64,000 nucleotides of DNA from Marinifilum caeruleilacunae. GTDB taxonomy: Bacteria > Bacteroidota > Bacteroidia > Bacteroidales > Marinifilaceae. Each line of letters opens with the position of its first letter. Position 1 is the stretch's first letter. The notes beneath the pieces are model-generated. The model had not been told where the DNA came from and did no database searches. It saw only the letters and a list, made by a program, of their open reading frames with translations. The stretch spans positions 1 through 64,000 of the forward strand of contig NZ_RZNH01000018.1 in the NCBI RefSeq assembly GCF_013141825.1, read 5' to 3'. Both the position numbers and the translations under genes were made by a program. Positions 27,213-36,962 of this stretch are shown in pieces.

Positions 27213-27830
27213 TTAGGTAATGAGATAAAATAATGGGAAAAGGAAAATCCAGATTAAATCGACAAGATGCCAGTATAATCCACTGTTCTCGAGAATGACA
27301 AAATTATCGTGCTGCACTTCATTCTTAACAACAAGGTGCATCACATAACCAATAAAGGCCATACCTATCAGGATGTGAAGAGCATGTAATCCGGTCATAG
27401 CATAATACAGACCAAAAAACAGCAGTTCGCCACGACTAGCCTCCTGCAATGTCATACTGCCCGGATAAATACCATGTGATATTTTGCCGCTCCATTCAAA
27501 GTACTTGTTCACCATAAAGGCAAGTGCCAGGAGCATGGTAACCGCCATTAATATCAGCGTTAGCTTTTTGTTTTTATATTGAATAGCGCTAATCGACATG
27601 GCAATGGTCATACTACTTACCAGCAGAATAACGGTATTGATTGTACCCAGGGTTGTGTCTAGCTCTTCGGCAGCCAAATGAAAGGCCAAAGGGTTTAAAT
27701 ATCGATAAACCGAATAGGCAATGAAGAGTCCACCAAATAGGAGTAGTTCGGTGAAAATGAATATCCACATACCGGTTTTTGCACCTTCATCGTCTCTGTG
27801 TTCGTCTATGTGTACCTGATGATCATTCAT
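27213..27830 (-). CDS. coxC: Cytochrome c oxidase subunit III
   Basis: 205 residues, five membrane segments, as in the short (two helices fewer) subunit III of caa3-type oxidases. The motifs FIFTELLLFGG (about 26-36) and LHALHILIGM (about 144-153) are typical. It overlaps the cox1 stop by 8 bp. It stabilises subunit I and may deliver oxygen or protons. Confidence 0.93.
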   Translation of the reverse strand: MNDHQVHIDEHRDDEGAKTGMWIFIFTELLLFGGLFIAYSVYRYLNPLAFHLAAEELDTTLGTINTVILLVSSMTIAMSISAIQYKNKKLTLILMAVTMLLALAFMVNKYFEWSGKISHGIYPGSMTLQEASRGELLFFGLYYAMTGLHALHILIGMAFIGYVMHLVVKNEVQHDNFVILENSGLYWHLVDLIWIFLFPLFYLIT

Positions 27831-29433
27831 ATCCGTAAGGGTGTTTGGTTACAGTTGGAATTTCTTCAAAATTTTCAAGGCTTGGAGGACTTGCAACGGT
27901 CCATTCCAGGGTTTTGCCTTTCCAAGGATCAGCTTCGGCTGGTTCTCCATGCTTGGCCGATCGAACAAGGTTGGTGATGATGATAATTAAACCAGATATC
28001 ATCAGTAAAGCACCCAGTGATGAGACAATGTTCGGACCATGGAATTCGTCAACATAGTCGTAATACCTGCGAGGCATACCTGTCATTCCCAAATAGAACA
28101 TGGGCAGGTAAAGGATGTTGAATCCTGTAAAGAAAATAGCCAGGCCGATATTTGCCCATGATTTATCGTACATTCTTCCGAACATTTTAGGATACCAGTA
28201 ATGAATGGCACCGAAGAATGCGTATCCGGTTCCACCAAATACAATAAAGTGGAAGTGAGCCACAACAAAGGCGGTATCATGTAAATGAACATTGGTTGAT
28301 AATGCGCCGAGCACCATACCCGATAAACCACCTACCATAAAGACAAAGAGGAAAGAGAGTGCCCATAAAAATGGGGTTTGAATATCGATGGATGCTTTGT
28401 GCAGTGTTGCTACCCAGTTAAAGATTTTGATGGCACTAGGTATGGCAACAAAGAAGGTTAAAATGGAGAAGGTGTAGAGCGCCGTACCACTCATTCCCGA
28501 GGTAAACATGTGATGTCCCCAAACAAAATAGCCAACAAATGCAATGGCCAGGGTCGAAACTACAATGGCTTTGTATCCAAATATGGTTTTTCGGGCAAAT
28601 GTTGGAATGATTTCAGAAATTACACCCATGGCAGGGAGAATCATGATGTATACTGCTGGATGAGAATAGATCCAGAACAGATGTTGATACAGGATTGGAT
28701 CGCCCCCTAATGCAGGATCGAAGAATCCGATTTGCATGGTTCTTTCCAATACAATCATTAGTAAAGTAACACCTACAATTGGAGTAGCCAGTACTTGTAT
28801 CCAGGACGTGCCGTAAAGTGCCCATGGGAACAATGGCATTTTCATCCATGTCATTCCGGGAGCACGCATTCTGTGCACGGTTACAATAAAATTAATACCT
28901 GTTGCAATGGATGAAAATCCTAATACAAATGCACCTGTTACAGCTGGAAGCATGTTGGTTCCCGTTCTAAAACTGTATGGCGCGTAAAATGTCCAACCTG
29001 TATCTGGTGGTCCGTCGCCTAAAAACTGGGCCGATAATGCAATGAAAGCCCCAATAATATAGATCCACCAGGATAGGAGGTTCAGTTTTGGAAAGGCCAC
29101 ATCTTTTGCACCAATCATGATGGGCAGAAAGAAATTCCCAAAAACCGCAGGCAAGCCTGGTACAACAATCAGGAATATCATGGTTATGCCATGTAAGGTG
29201 AAGAAACTGTTATAGGTTTGAGCATCCATTATGGTTTTGCCTGGAGCGATTAGCTCAATCTTCATGGCAAGTCCGAGCAAGGCTGCTACACTAAACAATA
29301 CTAACATGCTGTACAAATAAAGCAGACCAATTCTTTTGTGGTCTGTCGAGAAAATCCAGGCAAACAGACCTTTGAATCGTCCTTTGTATTCAAGGTAACT
29401 CACCTCGGTGTGCTGATTTACGGTTTCTGACAT
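27823..29433 (-). CDS. coxA: Cytochrome c oxidase subunit I (A2-type heme-copper oxidase)
   Basis: 536 residues from the ATG at 29433 (MSETVNQHTEV); an in-frame ATG at 29472 gives an atypical extension. Twelve membrane segments. Heme and CuB ligands are in the usual blocks (FTLHGITMIF; IYSHPAVYIMILP; the HHMF pair in FVWGHHMFTSG; VAHFHFIVFGG). The sequence reads YSHPAVY where A1-type enzymes have GHPEVY, so this is an A2-type oxidase with the YS motif replacing the proton-channel Glu. Reduces O2 and pumps protons. Confidence 0.96.
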   Translation of the reverse strand: MSETVNQHTEVSYLEYKGRFKGLFAWIFSTDHKRIGLLYLYSMLVLFSVAALLGLAMKIELIAPGKTIMDAQTYNSFFTLHGITMIFLIVVPGLPAVFGNFFLPIMIGAKDVAFPKLNLLSWWIYIIGAFIALSAQFLGDGPPDTGWTFYAPYSFRTGTNMLPAVTGAFVLGFSSIATGINFIVTVHRMRAPGMTWMKMPLFPWALYGTSWIQVLATPIVGVTLLMIVLERTMQIGFFDPALGGDPILYQHLFWIYSHPAVYIMILPAMGVISEIIPTFARKTIFGYKAIVVSTLAIAFVGYFVWGHHMFTSGMSGTALYTFSILTFFVAIPSAIKIFNWVATLHKASIDIQTPFLWALSFLFVFMVGGLSGMVLGALSTNVHLHDTAFVVAHFHFIVFGGTGYAFFGAIHYWYPKMFGRMYDKSWANIGLAIFFTGFNILYLPMFYLGMTGMPRRYYDYVDEFHGPNIVSSLGALLMISGLIIIITNLVRSAKHGEPAEADPWKGKTLEWTVASPPSLENFEEIPTVTKHPYGYE

Positions 29434-29518
29434 ATGTGTAGGTATTAATTTATTTCTGAACACAAAATACACGCATTACTTCCTGTTTGATGTAGTTGTG
29501 ATCTGTGTGATTTCGTGC

Positions 29519-30301
29519 TTACGCTTTCTTTTTCTTAGGTCTTCTAATCACCAGTAAGAGGAATACAATAATTCCCATTGCAAGTATGATTGTACCCGTT
29601 ATTTTTGTAATGTTTAAAACATAGGCCTGTCCGACAGGATCGTATGAATAACAGTACTGCAAAATTTTATTGATGGTTGGCCCGGTTTGCCCTTTGGAAG
29701 CCTCTATCATCGCCAACTTGAATTCGAATGGCAGAAAGTAGGTTCCATTTAAGTAGCGGGTAATTTTACCCTCAGGACTTAAAACAATTACAGTTGCTGC
29801 ATGAGTGTAATCGTTTCCGGTCTTTTTGTAACGAAAACCCATGCTTTGCGTTGCTTTCGCGATATTAATACTATCGGCAGTAAAGAATTTCCAACCTTCT
29901 TCGGTGTTTTTGCCTTTCACCAACGACTTGTAATTGTTCTTCTTTTTAATGGCCAGATCTATGGTTTCGCTGGGATCGAAGCTTATGGTCAGCACCTGGT
30001 AATCTTCCGATAGGTTTAAATCGCTTTTTTCCACGACCTCGGCCAGTCCATCCATAAGCGGACTGCAAATCCCAGGACAACGGTAGTATACAAATATTAA
30101 AGCGGTTGGCTTATCAATCTGTTCTTTCAGATTTACAAGCTTTCCAGCTTCATTTGTTATCATTATGTCATCTGGAATGTATTCGTCAAGATGCTCAATT
30201 ACACCAACTTCGAAATCGTAATATAATTCTTTGGCATCTTGGCTGAGCGAAATAAAAGATTGAAGAAGAAAGGCCAGGCAGAATGCAAGTTTTAACTTCA
30301 T
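29519..30301 (-). CDS. SCO1/SenC family copper-insertion protein
   Basis: 260 residues. Signal peptide (about 1-20), thioredoxin-like domain with the Cu-binding CPGIC (about 74-78) and the conserved distal His in THAATVIV (about 166-173), plus a C-terminal membrane segment (about 235-254). SCO proteins deliver copper to CuA of subunit II, and this gene heads the oxidase operon. A good ribosome-binding site (ggagga) precedes the ATG. The C-terminal anchor is unusual relative to N-anchored Sco1 but common in this phylum, as far as I recall. Confidence 0.92.
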   Translation of the reverse strand: MKLKLAFCLAFLLQSFISLSQDAKELYYDFEVGVIEHLDEYIPDDIMITNEAGKLVNLKEQIDKPTALIFVYYRCPGICSPLMDGLAEVVEKSDLNLSEDYQVLTISFDPSETIDLAIKKKNNYKSLVKGKNTEEGWKFFTADSINIAKATQSMGFRYKKTGNDYTHAATVIVLSPEGKITRYLNGTYFLPFEFKLAMIEASKGQTGPTINKILQYCYSYDPVGQAYVLNITKITGTIILAMGIIVFLLLVIRRPKKKKA

Positions 30302-30526
30302 AGTTATTCCTCCAATTTTAGGGTTTAGGAGAGAAAAATGGGCAATGATACAATCAAATTATTCTCGTCCGGTTAAGTGGTTCTATATAAATATATAAAA
30401 TAATTTTGTAGTTTTTTATGCTTAACTTTCTTTTTTTGCGACACTTAGCTATTTAGATTATAGTTTTATTTTGATATTATCACTTGTGTTAATTATTTTT
30501 ATTGGGTCTAAACAAGAATTTAAAGC

Positions 30527-30964
30527 ATGAAATTAATAAACCTAATATTTGTCTTTCTCGCTATCATTTCACTATCCTCGTGTGGAGGTTCCGATTCGAA
30601 AAAGAAATTGAAAACCGACACTGCCGTGACTCTTTCGGCAGAGGATTTGGAAAAAGGTGCGAGCCTGTATCGGGCCAAATGTATGAACTGCCATATGAAA
30701 TCGGGAAAAGGGATTGAAAAGTTTTATCCTCCTCTGGCCGATTCCGATTACTTGAGGGAGAACCTGGAGGAGTCTATCTATATGGTGAAATTCGGAAGCA
30801 ATAAGCCCATTAAAGTAAATGGTATAAAATACAATAGCTTAATGCCCGCATCGGGTTTAACCGATAAGGAACTGGTGCTGGTTTTCAACTACATTTTAAA
30901 CTCCTGGGGGAACGATTATGGAAGCATTAGTCTCGAGCAGGTAGAGGCAGTTAAACGCAAATAA
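30527..30964 (+). CDS. Cytochrome c lipoprotein (class I)
   Basis: 145 residues. Lipobox SLSSC (Cys about 19) and one CMNCH heme site (about 51-55) in a small class I cytochrome c, with a Met in SLMPASGL (about 104-111) as likely sixth ligand. It is divergent from sco1 and may serve as an electron carrier or assembly cytochrome near the caa3 oxidase. Single gene ending at a bidirectional hairpin. Confidence 0.9.
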   Translation: MKLINLIFVFLAIISLSSCGGSDSKKKLKTDTAVTLSAEDLEKGASLYRAKCMNCHMKSGKGIEKFYPPLADSDYLRENLEESIYMVKFGSNKPIKVNGIKYNSLMPASGLTDKELVLVFNYILNSWGNDYGSISLEQVEAVKRK

Positions 30965-30997
30965 AAAAGAGATCATTCAATTTGAATGATCTCTTTT
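30964..30997. terminator. Terminator between convergent genes
   Basis: Near-perfect hairpin, arms agagatcattcaa and ttgaatgatctct, with flanking A- and T-runs. Confidence 0.85.
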
Positions 30998-31015
30998 GCT
31001 ATTGGTATATTGTGT

Positions 31016-31279
31016 TTAGCTTACACTTGATTTAACGCGGAAGTGTTCTTTTCTCAACTTTTTAATTGACATTATCTTGATTTCATGTTCTCCGGTTTTA
31101 TCATCTACTTTTCGAACCGCAAGTTTACTTCTCTTTTGATGATCGGGATAGTGGCATGTTTTGTATTTTTTTCCACTATCGCAATAGCATTTTTCATTGC
31201 GTTCCATTTTAACGTAGTAAAATTCTTCCTCTTCAGTTGAATTGAAGAAGCTCAGAATATTGTCAAGTAAATTCTTCAT
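31016..31279 (-). CDS. Small SEC-C motif protein
   Basis: 87 residues. NEKCYCDSGKKYKTCH (about 28-43) is a complete SEC-C zinc motif (CxCx8CH). The C-terminal half is basic. SEC-C modules occur at the SecA C-terminus, where they bind SecB and ribosomes, and in small stand-alone proteins of unknown role. Single gene, convergent with the cytochrome c gene. Confidence 0.85.
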   Translation of the reverse strand: MKNLLDNILSFFNSTEEEEFYYVKMERNEKCYCDSGKKYKTCHYPDHQKRSKLAVRKVDDKTGEHEIKIMSIKKLRKEHFRVKSSVS

Positions 31280-31415
31280 TGTATAAGAGTTTTAGGGTTA
31301 CACTTTGGGTTCCTTTAAGTTAGGATTTATCTTATTTGGAAGCAAATGAAATTTTCAATTTCCAGTGAAGTATGCTAGCTTTAGAACTTTAAATAAGCTT
31401 ATGGTACTTAAACAA

Positions 31416-32558
31416 ATGAAAAGTAGTTTCCTGGTTTCGCTCATAATACTGATGCTTGTTTGTTCTTGCAAACAGAAGAATTTGCATGTAGTAAAGTTTG
31501 AAATTGAGGTGAGTAATTTGCCCGAAAATAAAAGTGTATACATTACAGGAAATCATGAAAAATTAGGCAGTTGGAATCCTAAAGCTGTAAAGTTGGATCA
31601 AAGCGGACAAGATCGGTTCGAAAAAGAATTTGTTTTTGAAAAAGGCGATGAGCTGGAATTTAAATTCACTTTGGGTACATGGTCAGAAGAGGCATTGGAT
31701 GATCAAGCTAAACCAAGAGAAAATCAGCTTCTCAATGTACAAAAGGATACTAGCATTCAAATCTCAATTCTTCAGTGGAAATCGGACACAATTCAATATA
31801 CAGAAGGACAAGTTACCGGAAAAGTGGTATATCACAAACAGTTAGAATGGAAAGGTTTAGCCAGTAGAGATATTGTAGTTTGGTTGCCTCCCAATTACGA
31901 GAAAGAGAAAAACAGAAAATATTCGGTTTTGTATATGCAGGATGGACAAAATTGCTTCGATCCTAAAACAAGTTCTTTTGGTGTGGATTGGCAAATTGAT
32001 GAAAGCTGTACCGATTTAATAGGCAGGAATACAATTGAACCGCTAATTGTGGTTGGAATTTACAATACTCCCAATCGATCGAAAGAATATGTTCCGGGAT
32101 TGGATGGAGATCGATATATGGAACTGCTCACAAAAAAAATAAAACCTTTTATCGATAGTAATTATAGAACTTACGGTGATAGAGAGCACACTGCGGTGGG
32201 AGGATCATCGGCCGGAGGAACCATTTCTTTTATGCTGCTTTGGGAGTATCCCGAAATTTTTTCGAAAGCCATATGCATGTCACCAGCATTTAAAATTGAG
32301 GATATCGACTATGTAAAAGTAGTTCGGGGCGATGAGGATTGCAAACGAGACATTCGAATTTATATCGATAATGGAGGAATAGGTTTGGAAAAAAGACTAC
32401 AAACAGGAATTGATGAGATGTTGGTTGAATTGCAGAAGAAAGGCTATGTTCTTGATCGTGATTTGTTTTGGCAATTAGATACCACTGCACAGCATAATGA
32501 AAAAGCCTGGGCAAAGAGAATGCCTCAGGCTTTAAAAATCTTATTTGCTGCGCCCTAA
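31416..32558 (+). CDS. Secreted lipoprotein esterase with N-terminal CBM20-like domain
   Basis: 380 residues from the ATG at 31416, chosen because it places a lipobox (LVCSC) at about 17-21; earlier in-frame ATGs only add non-signal sequence. About 28-115 resembles a CBM20 starch-binding module (VYITGNHEKLGSWNP). The rest is an esterase D/enterochelin-esterase-like alpha/beta hydrolase with the nucleophile in GGSSAGG and an HNE near the C-terminus that could supply the His. It probably removes acyl groups from, or acts near, an outer polysaccharide. Convergent with the SDR gene 3 bp away. Confidence 0.85.
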   Translation: MKSSFLVSLIILMLVCSCKQKNLHVVKFEIEVSNLPENKSVYITGNHEKLGSWNPKAVKLDQSGQDRFEKEFVFEKGDELEFKFTLGTWSEEALDDQAKPRENQLLNVQKDTSIQISILQWKSDTIQYTEGQVTGKVVYHKQLEWKGLASRDIVVWLPPNYEKEKNRKYSVLYMQDGQNCFDPKTSSFGVDWQIDESCTDLIGRNTIEPLIVVGIYNTPNRSKEYVPGLDGDRYMELLTKKIKPFIDSNYRTYGDREHTAVGGSSAGGTISFMLLWEYPEIFSKAICMSPAFKIEDIDYVKVVRGDEDCKRDIRIYIDNGGIGLEKRLQTGIDEMLVELQKKGYVLDRDLFWQLDTTAQHNEKAWAKRMPQALKILFAAP

Positions 32559-32561
32559 ATT

Positions 32562-33338
32562 TTATCCGTGTACTCCTAAAATCTGACCACCATCAACACT
32601 AATGGTCTGACCCGAGATGTATCCCGAAGCAGGAGAGAGTAACCAAACTGCCAGCTGTCCTAAATCATCGGGATTTCCCATTTTTTTCATGCGAATGCCT
32701 GAAGCGATTTTGTCTTTGGCTTCCTGTGCCGTAATATTTTCCTGTTCTGCTTTTTTATCCAGCAATCGGTTAATGGCTGGTGTTTCATGATATCCCGGTC
32801 CAACAATATTTAGGGTAACACCCGAATCGGCAATTTCTTGCGACAGGGTTTTTACAAAACCAACCACCGATAGTCTCAAGGATGTACTCAACACCAAATT
32901 ATCAATGGGTTGTTTAACCGATGAACTTTCCAGAAATACCATTCTTCCATACGATTCTTTCATCATTAGCGGAACCAATGCTTGAGTCAATTCAACTTTC
33001 CATCTCAGCAATTGCTGATAAGCATTATCCCAATCTTCAATTTTGGTTTCCAGTGTTTTCATGGCCGGAGGACCACCAGCATTAATAAATGCACCCGCAA
33101 GTTTTCTGCTCCCAATTTGATCGAGCAAGCGCTTAATGCTGGCAGGTTCAGTAATATCAGCACAAAGCGTTTCAACTAATGTTGGATATTGCTTTTGCAG
33201 TGCGTTTAGCTGTTCTTTGCCACGAGCAATGGCAATTACTTTGGCTTTATCTTCTACCAAGTACTTTAATACAGCAGCACCAAAGCCCGATGTTGCTCCA
33301 CAAACAATAAACAGTTGATCTTTAATATGTAAATCCAT
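32562..33338 (-). CDS. SDR family oxidoreductase with atypical active site
   Basis: 258 residues. The cofactor motif GATSGFG is at about 14-20, INAGG at about 87-91, and the C-terminal SGQTISVDGG block typical of FabG-like SDRs is intact. The expected catalytic YxxxK is absent: the aligned region reads VLSTSLRLSVVGF, with Ser/Thr and Arg in place of Tyr and Lys. The usual catalytic Ser (FLESSSVK) is present. Members of this subgroup exist widely, but their reaction is not clear. Confidence 0.88.
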   Translation of the reverse strand: MDLHIKDQLFIVCGATSGFGAAVLKYLVEDKAKVIAIARGKEQLNALQKQYPTLVETLCADITEPASIKRLLDQIGSRKLAGAFINAGGPPAMKTLETKIEDWDNAYQQLLRWKVELTQALVPLMMKESYGRMVFLESSSVKQPIDNLVLSTSLRLSVVGFVKTLSQEIADSGVTLNIVGPGYHETPAINRLLDKKAEQENITAQEAKDKIASGIRMKKMGNPDDLGQLAVWLLSPASGYISGQTISVDGGQILGVHG

Positions 33339-33461
33339 AAAGAAATTATTTTTTTAGAATGAATAACTACTAAAAATAACTTTTTCTTTTCGGATTTTAG
33401 GGATGAGGCTGAATATTTAATACCAATAGGTATTTTATTTCTAAAATGGTACGGGAGTTTA

Positions 33462-34286
33462 TTAACGGAAGAATTGGTTGATTACTTGTAGCAATACAAA
33501 TATCATTGGCGAAACCAAAAGCAGGGCATCAAAGCGGTCCAGTAAACCACCATGTCCTGGAATAATAGTGCCCGAATCTTTAATGTTGATGCTTCGTTTT
33601 AACAGGGATTCCACCAAATCGCCCATCGATCCAAATACCACAACAATAACACCGGTGGCGATCCATTCAATGGTGTTTAAATCTTTTGTATATAAGGAAA
33701 TTAGGTAGGCAATAACTAGCGTGATTACAGCACCTCCAATACTTCCTTCCCACGATTTTTTTGGCGAAATTCTTTCGAAAAGTCGATGTTTCCCAAAGTT
33801 TACTCCTACCAAATAAGCACCCGTATCATTTGCCCAGATCAAGACAAACACACCCATTAAAATCTCCCAGTGAAACTGATTATCACCAAAAGGGAATACC
33901 AGGAAATTTAATAGCGAAAAGGGCAGAGCAACATAAAGCAAACCCATAAAAGTGTAGGCTATGTTGCCAAAAGGATTTTCCTTCTTGCGGTACATTTCAA
34001 TAATTGGAATGAGTACCAAAAGTGGCACAAATAGCGCAAATAAGGAGGCGTTATTATAGTAGGTATATGCAAAGCAGGAAGTAAACAGCAAACCTGCACC
34101 AATTAATCCTGTGGCAATTTGAGGAACACAATTGTTTTTTTGAATCAGTTTGTAGAATTCGTAACTCGCCAGAAGGGTAATGCCCAAAAATACAGCAAAA
34201 AATGCAATGGGATGAAAAATGATTCCTGCTACCAGTACAATTACGAAAATGGCTCCAAATAATGCCCTTGTTAAAAAGTTCCCCAC
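33462..34286 (-). CDS. cdsA: Phosphatidate cytidylyltransferase
   Basis: About 274 residues, eight membrane segments. The C-terminal signature SPKKSWEGSIGG and ANDTGAYLVG match CdsA, which makes CDP-diacylglycerol for phospholipid synthesis. The start is uncertain: an ATG at 34325 adds 13 non-conserved residues, whereas GTG at 34286 gives the usual VGNFLTRALFG beginning. It follows ftsH on the same strand but a hairpin lies between them. Confidence 0.9.
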   Translation of the reverse strand: MGNFLTRALFGAIFVIVLVAGIIFHPIAFFAVFLGITLLASYEFYKLIQKNNCVPQIATGLIGAGLLFTSCFAYTYYNNASLFALFVPLLVLIPIIEMYRKKENPFGNIAYTFMGLLYVALPFSLLNFLVFPFGDNQFHWEILMGVFVLIWANDTGAYLVGVNFGKHRLFERISPKKSWEGSIGGAVITLVIAYLISLYTKDLNTIEWIATGVIVVVFGSMGDLVESLLKRSINIKDSGTIIPGHGGLLDRFDALLLVSPMIFVLLQVINQFFR

Positions 34287-34458
34287 GTGAAATGAATTAA
34301 TAGTTCCTCTGATGCATGGCATCAAACTGCTGACTTAGTGCTTCAGCTTTCAAAAGTAGTGTTTTTTCACGACTTATTTTAGTAAGATCTTTTCAGATGT
34401 GAATTTTACATCATAGGCTTTGCTGTTTATCAGCAGATCACTTGAGTGTGTCAAAAAC

Positions 34459-34493
34459 AAAAAGCTGAATCACCATAGGCAATTCAGCTTTTC
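34459..34493 (-). terminator. Terminator after ftsH
   Basis: Arms aaagctgaat and attcagcttt, with T-rich sequence downstream on the minus strand. It may separate or attenuate cdsA expression. Confidence 0.75.
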
Positions 34494-34512
34494 AATATGC
34501 TAGATCTGCAGT

Positions 34513-36546
34513 TTATACTGCTTTACTTTCGTTGTCGTCTTTTGGCGTTTCTTCTGTTGTTGGAGGAACAATTTTCTTTTCCTCTTCAGTTGATTTTCCA
34601 AAATCTCTTTTCCCGAAAATCTCTTCCAAATCTTCGCTAAAGATCACCTCACGCTCCAAAAGAAGTTCAGCCAGTTTGTTGTGACCTTCCTCGTTATCGC
34701 GAAGTACTTGTTTCGCTCTTTCGTAGCTGTCCTCAATCAAAGTTTTCACTTCCTGATCGATCAATTCAGCCGTTTTTTCGCTATAAGGTTTTGAGAACGA
34801 ATAATCAGACTGACCTGAAGAATCGTAATAGCTCACATTACCAACCTTATCGCTCATACCAAAGATGGAAACCATGGCAATTGCCTGTTTGGTTACCTTT
34901 TCCAGATCGTTCTGTGCACCAGTCGATACCTTACCAAAGGTAATCTCTTCGGCAGCTCTACCACCCAGGGTCGAACACATCTCATCCAGCATCTGTTCTT
35001 TGGTTGTAATGCTTCTCTCTTCTGGAAGATACCAGGCAGCACCAAGCGCTTTACCACGCGGTACAATGGTTACTTTCACCAAAGGATGGGCATGTTCGAG
35101 CAACCAAGAAATTGTTGCGTGACCCGCTTCATGAAAAGCAATTGTCTTTTTCTCTTCCAATGAGATGATTTTATTTTTCTTTTCTAAACCTCCAATAATA
35201 CGGTCGATGGCATCAAGGAAGTCTTGTTTTTCGATAATGTCCTTTTTCTTTCTTGCAGCGATAAGAGCCGATTCGTTACAAACATTGGCAATATCGGCAC
35301 CCGAGAATCCCGGAGTTTGTTTTGCTAAAAATTCCTGATCAATTTTCGGATCAAGTTTCAATGGTTTCAAGTGAACATTGAAAATTTCTCTACGTTCGTT
35401 CAAATCCGGCAATTCAACATGAATTTGTCGATCGAAACGTCCTGCACGCATTAAGGCGCGGTCAAGAATATCGGCACGGTTGGTTGCAGCAAGAATAATT
35501 ACACCCGAGTTGGTATCGAAACCATCCATTTCTGTTAACAGCTGGTTCAAGGTATTCTCACGCTCATCGTTCGATCCCATATTCGGATTCTTACCACGGG
35601 CACGACCAATTGCATCAATCTCATCGATAAATACAATACAAGGTGCTTTCTCTTTGGCTTGCTTGAACAAATCGCGAACTCGGCTTGCTCCAACACCTAC
35701 AAACATCTCAACAAAATCGGAACCCGACATGCTGAAGAATGGCACGTTTGCTTCTCCTGCAACAGCTTTTGCCAACAAGGTTTTACCTGTTCCCGGAGGT
35801 CCTACAAGTAATGCTCCTTTCGGAATTTTACCACCTAATTTTGTATAGCGTTGTGGATGTTTCAGGAATTCTACAATCTCTTCAACTTCCTGTTTAGCTT
35901 CGGCCAAACCGGCAACATCGTTAAAATTTACATTGATATTTGATTCCTTATCGAATACCTTGGCCTTCGATTTACCAACATTAAAGATGTTACCACCTCC
36001 GCCACCGCCACCGGCGCCACGGCTCATTCTACGGAATACATAGAACCAAATTCCGATAATCAGTGCAAAGGGAAGAATCCAACCAATGAAATCACCAAAG
36101 TAATTTTCATGCGTTGTATATTCAGGTTCAACCCTATCGTATTCAGATATTCTCTCCTGTGCTTTATCTAATTGTTCGGCAAACTGCTCAATAGAACCAA
36201 TTGGGAATGTGTAATGAGGTCCCGCTTTAGAAGGGGAGTCAAAACTCGATTCGAAAAGATCAGGATACTTGTCTAAACTCTCTTCTCTCAGGTAAACATT
36301 TACCTCTAAAAGGTTTCTGATTACAACAATTCGATCAACATCCTGGTTGCGAATCATTTCATTTTTCACCTTCTGCCAACTGGTTTCTTTCGGACTTTGT
36401 CCTAAATCCAACAAATTAAGGGCAATAAAGGCTACAGCAATTAAACCATAAATCCAATAAGCATTGAATTTTGGAGGCTTAATCATATTGTTCCCATTTT
36501 TCCCTTTCGAAAATGGAGATTTATTTTGATTATTATTCTCTGTCAT
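34513..36546 (-). CDS. ftsH: ATP-dependent zinc metalloprotease FtsH
   Basis: 677 residues. An N-terminal membrane segment (about 28-46), a periplasmic loop and a second segment (about 150-170) precede a Gly-rich linker. The AAA+ domain has Walker A GPPGTGKT (about 229-236), Walker B CIVFIDEID and the second-region-of-homology arginines (DRALMRAGRFDRQ). The metalloprotease has HEAGH (about 450). An inner-membrane hexamer that degrades membrane and regulatory proteins. The acidic/Lys C-terminal tail is unconserved. Cotranscribed with rsfS 16 bp upstream. Confidence 0.97.
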   Translation of the reverse strand: MTENNNQNKSPFSKGKNGNNMIKPPKFNAYWIYGLIAVAFIALNLLDLGQSPKETSWQKVKNEMIRNQDVDRIVVIRNLLEVNVYLREESLDKYPDLFESSFDSPSKAGPHYTFPIGSIEQFAEQLDKAQERISEYDRVEPEYTTHENYFGDFIGWILPFALIIGIWFYVFRRMSRGAGGGGGGGNIFNVGKSKAKVFDKESNINVNFNDVAGLAEAKQEVEEIVEFLKHPQRYTKLGGKIPKGALLVGPPGTGKTLLAKAVAGEANVPFFSMSGSDFVEMFVGVGASRVRDLFKQAKEKAPCIVFIDEIDAIGRARGKNPNMGSNDERENTLNQLLTEMDGFDTNSGVIILAATNRADILDRALMRAGRFDRQIHVELPDLNERREIFNVHLKPLKLDPKIDQEFLAKQTPGFSGADIANVCNESALIAARKKKDIIEKQDFLDAIDRIIGGLEKKNKIISLEEKKTIAFHEAGHATISWLLEHAHPLVKVTIVPRGKALGAAWYLPEERSITTKEQMLDEMCSTLGGRAAEEITFGKVSTGAQNDLEKVTKQAIAMVSIFGMSDKVGNVSYYDSSGQSDYSFSKPYSEKTAELIDQEVKTLIEDSYERAKQVLRDNEEGHNKLAELLLEREVIFSEDLEEIFGKRDFGKSTEEEKKIVPPTTEETPKDDNESKAV

Positions 36547-36562
36547 TCTTTTTAGTTAAAGG

Positions 36563-36946
36563 TTATTGATTTGGCTGAGGATCCTCAATTCGGGTTACCG
36601 GAGCATCGGCCCATAAACTTTCTAATTTATAAAAGTCTCTATATTCTTTTTGGAAAACATGAACAACTACATCTGCGTAATCCAACAAGATCCATTGTGC
36701 ATTTTGCAATCCTTCTTTTTTCCACACTTTTTCGTTTACTTCTTCTCTTACGTAATCTTCAACAGAATCGGCCAAACCTGTTACGTGAGTAGTCGATGTT
36801 CCGTTGCAGACAACAAAATACTTACATACCGAGTTGTCAATATTTCTTAGGTCTATTTTTACGATATCTTCTGCCTTCTTCTCTTGCAACCCTTCAATAA
36901 TAGCCTCAACAAGCTCTTCTGAGTTATACTCCTGCTTTTTTGTCAT
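36563..36946 (-). CDS. rsfS: Ribosomal silencing factor RsfS
   Basis: 127 residues. The RsfS/Iojap/DUF143 hallmarks are visible: a conserved N-terminal helix (EELVEAIIEGLQEKKA), CKYFVVCNGTSTTHV (about 41-55) and WILLDYADVVVHVF (about 87-100). It binds L14 and blocks subunit joining when nutrients are scarce. The rsfS-ftsH pair is a recurring Bacteroidota arrangement. Confidence 0.95.
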   Translation of the reverse strand: MTKKQEYNSEELVEAIIEGLQEKKAEDIVKIDLRNIDNSVCKYFVVCNGTSTTHVTGLADSVEDYVREEVNEKVWKKEGLQNAQWILLDYADVVVHVFQKEYRDFYKLESLWADAPVTRIEDPQPNQ

Positions 36947-36962
36947 ATTTTAATTTTACTTA

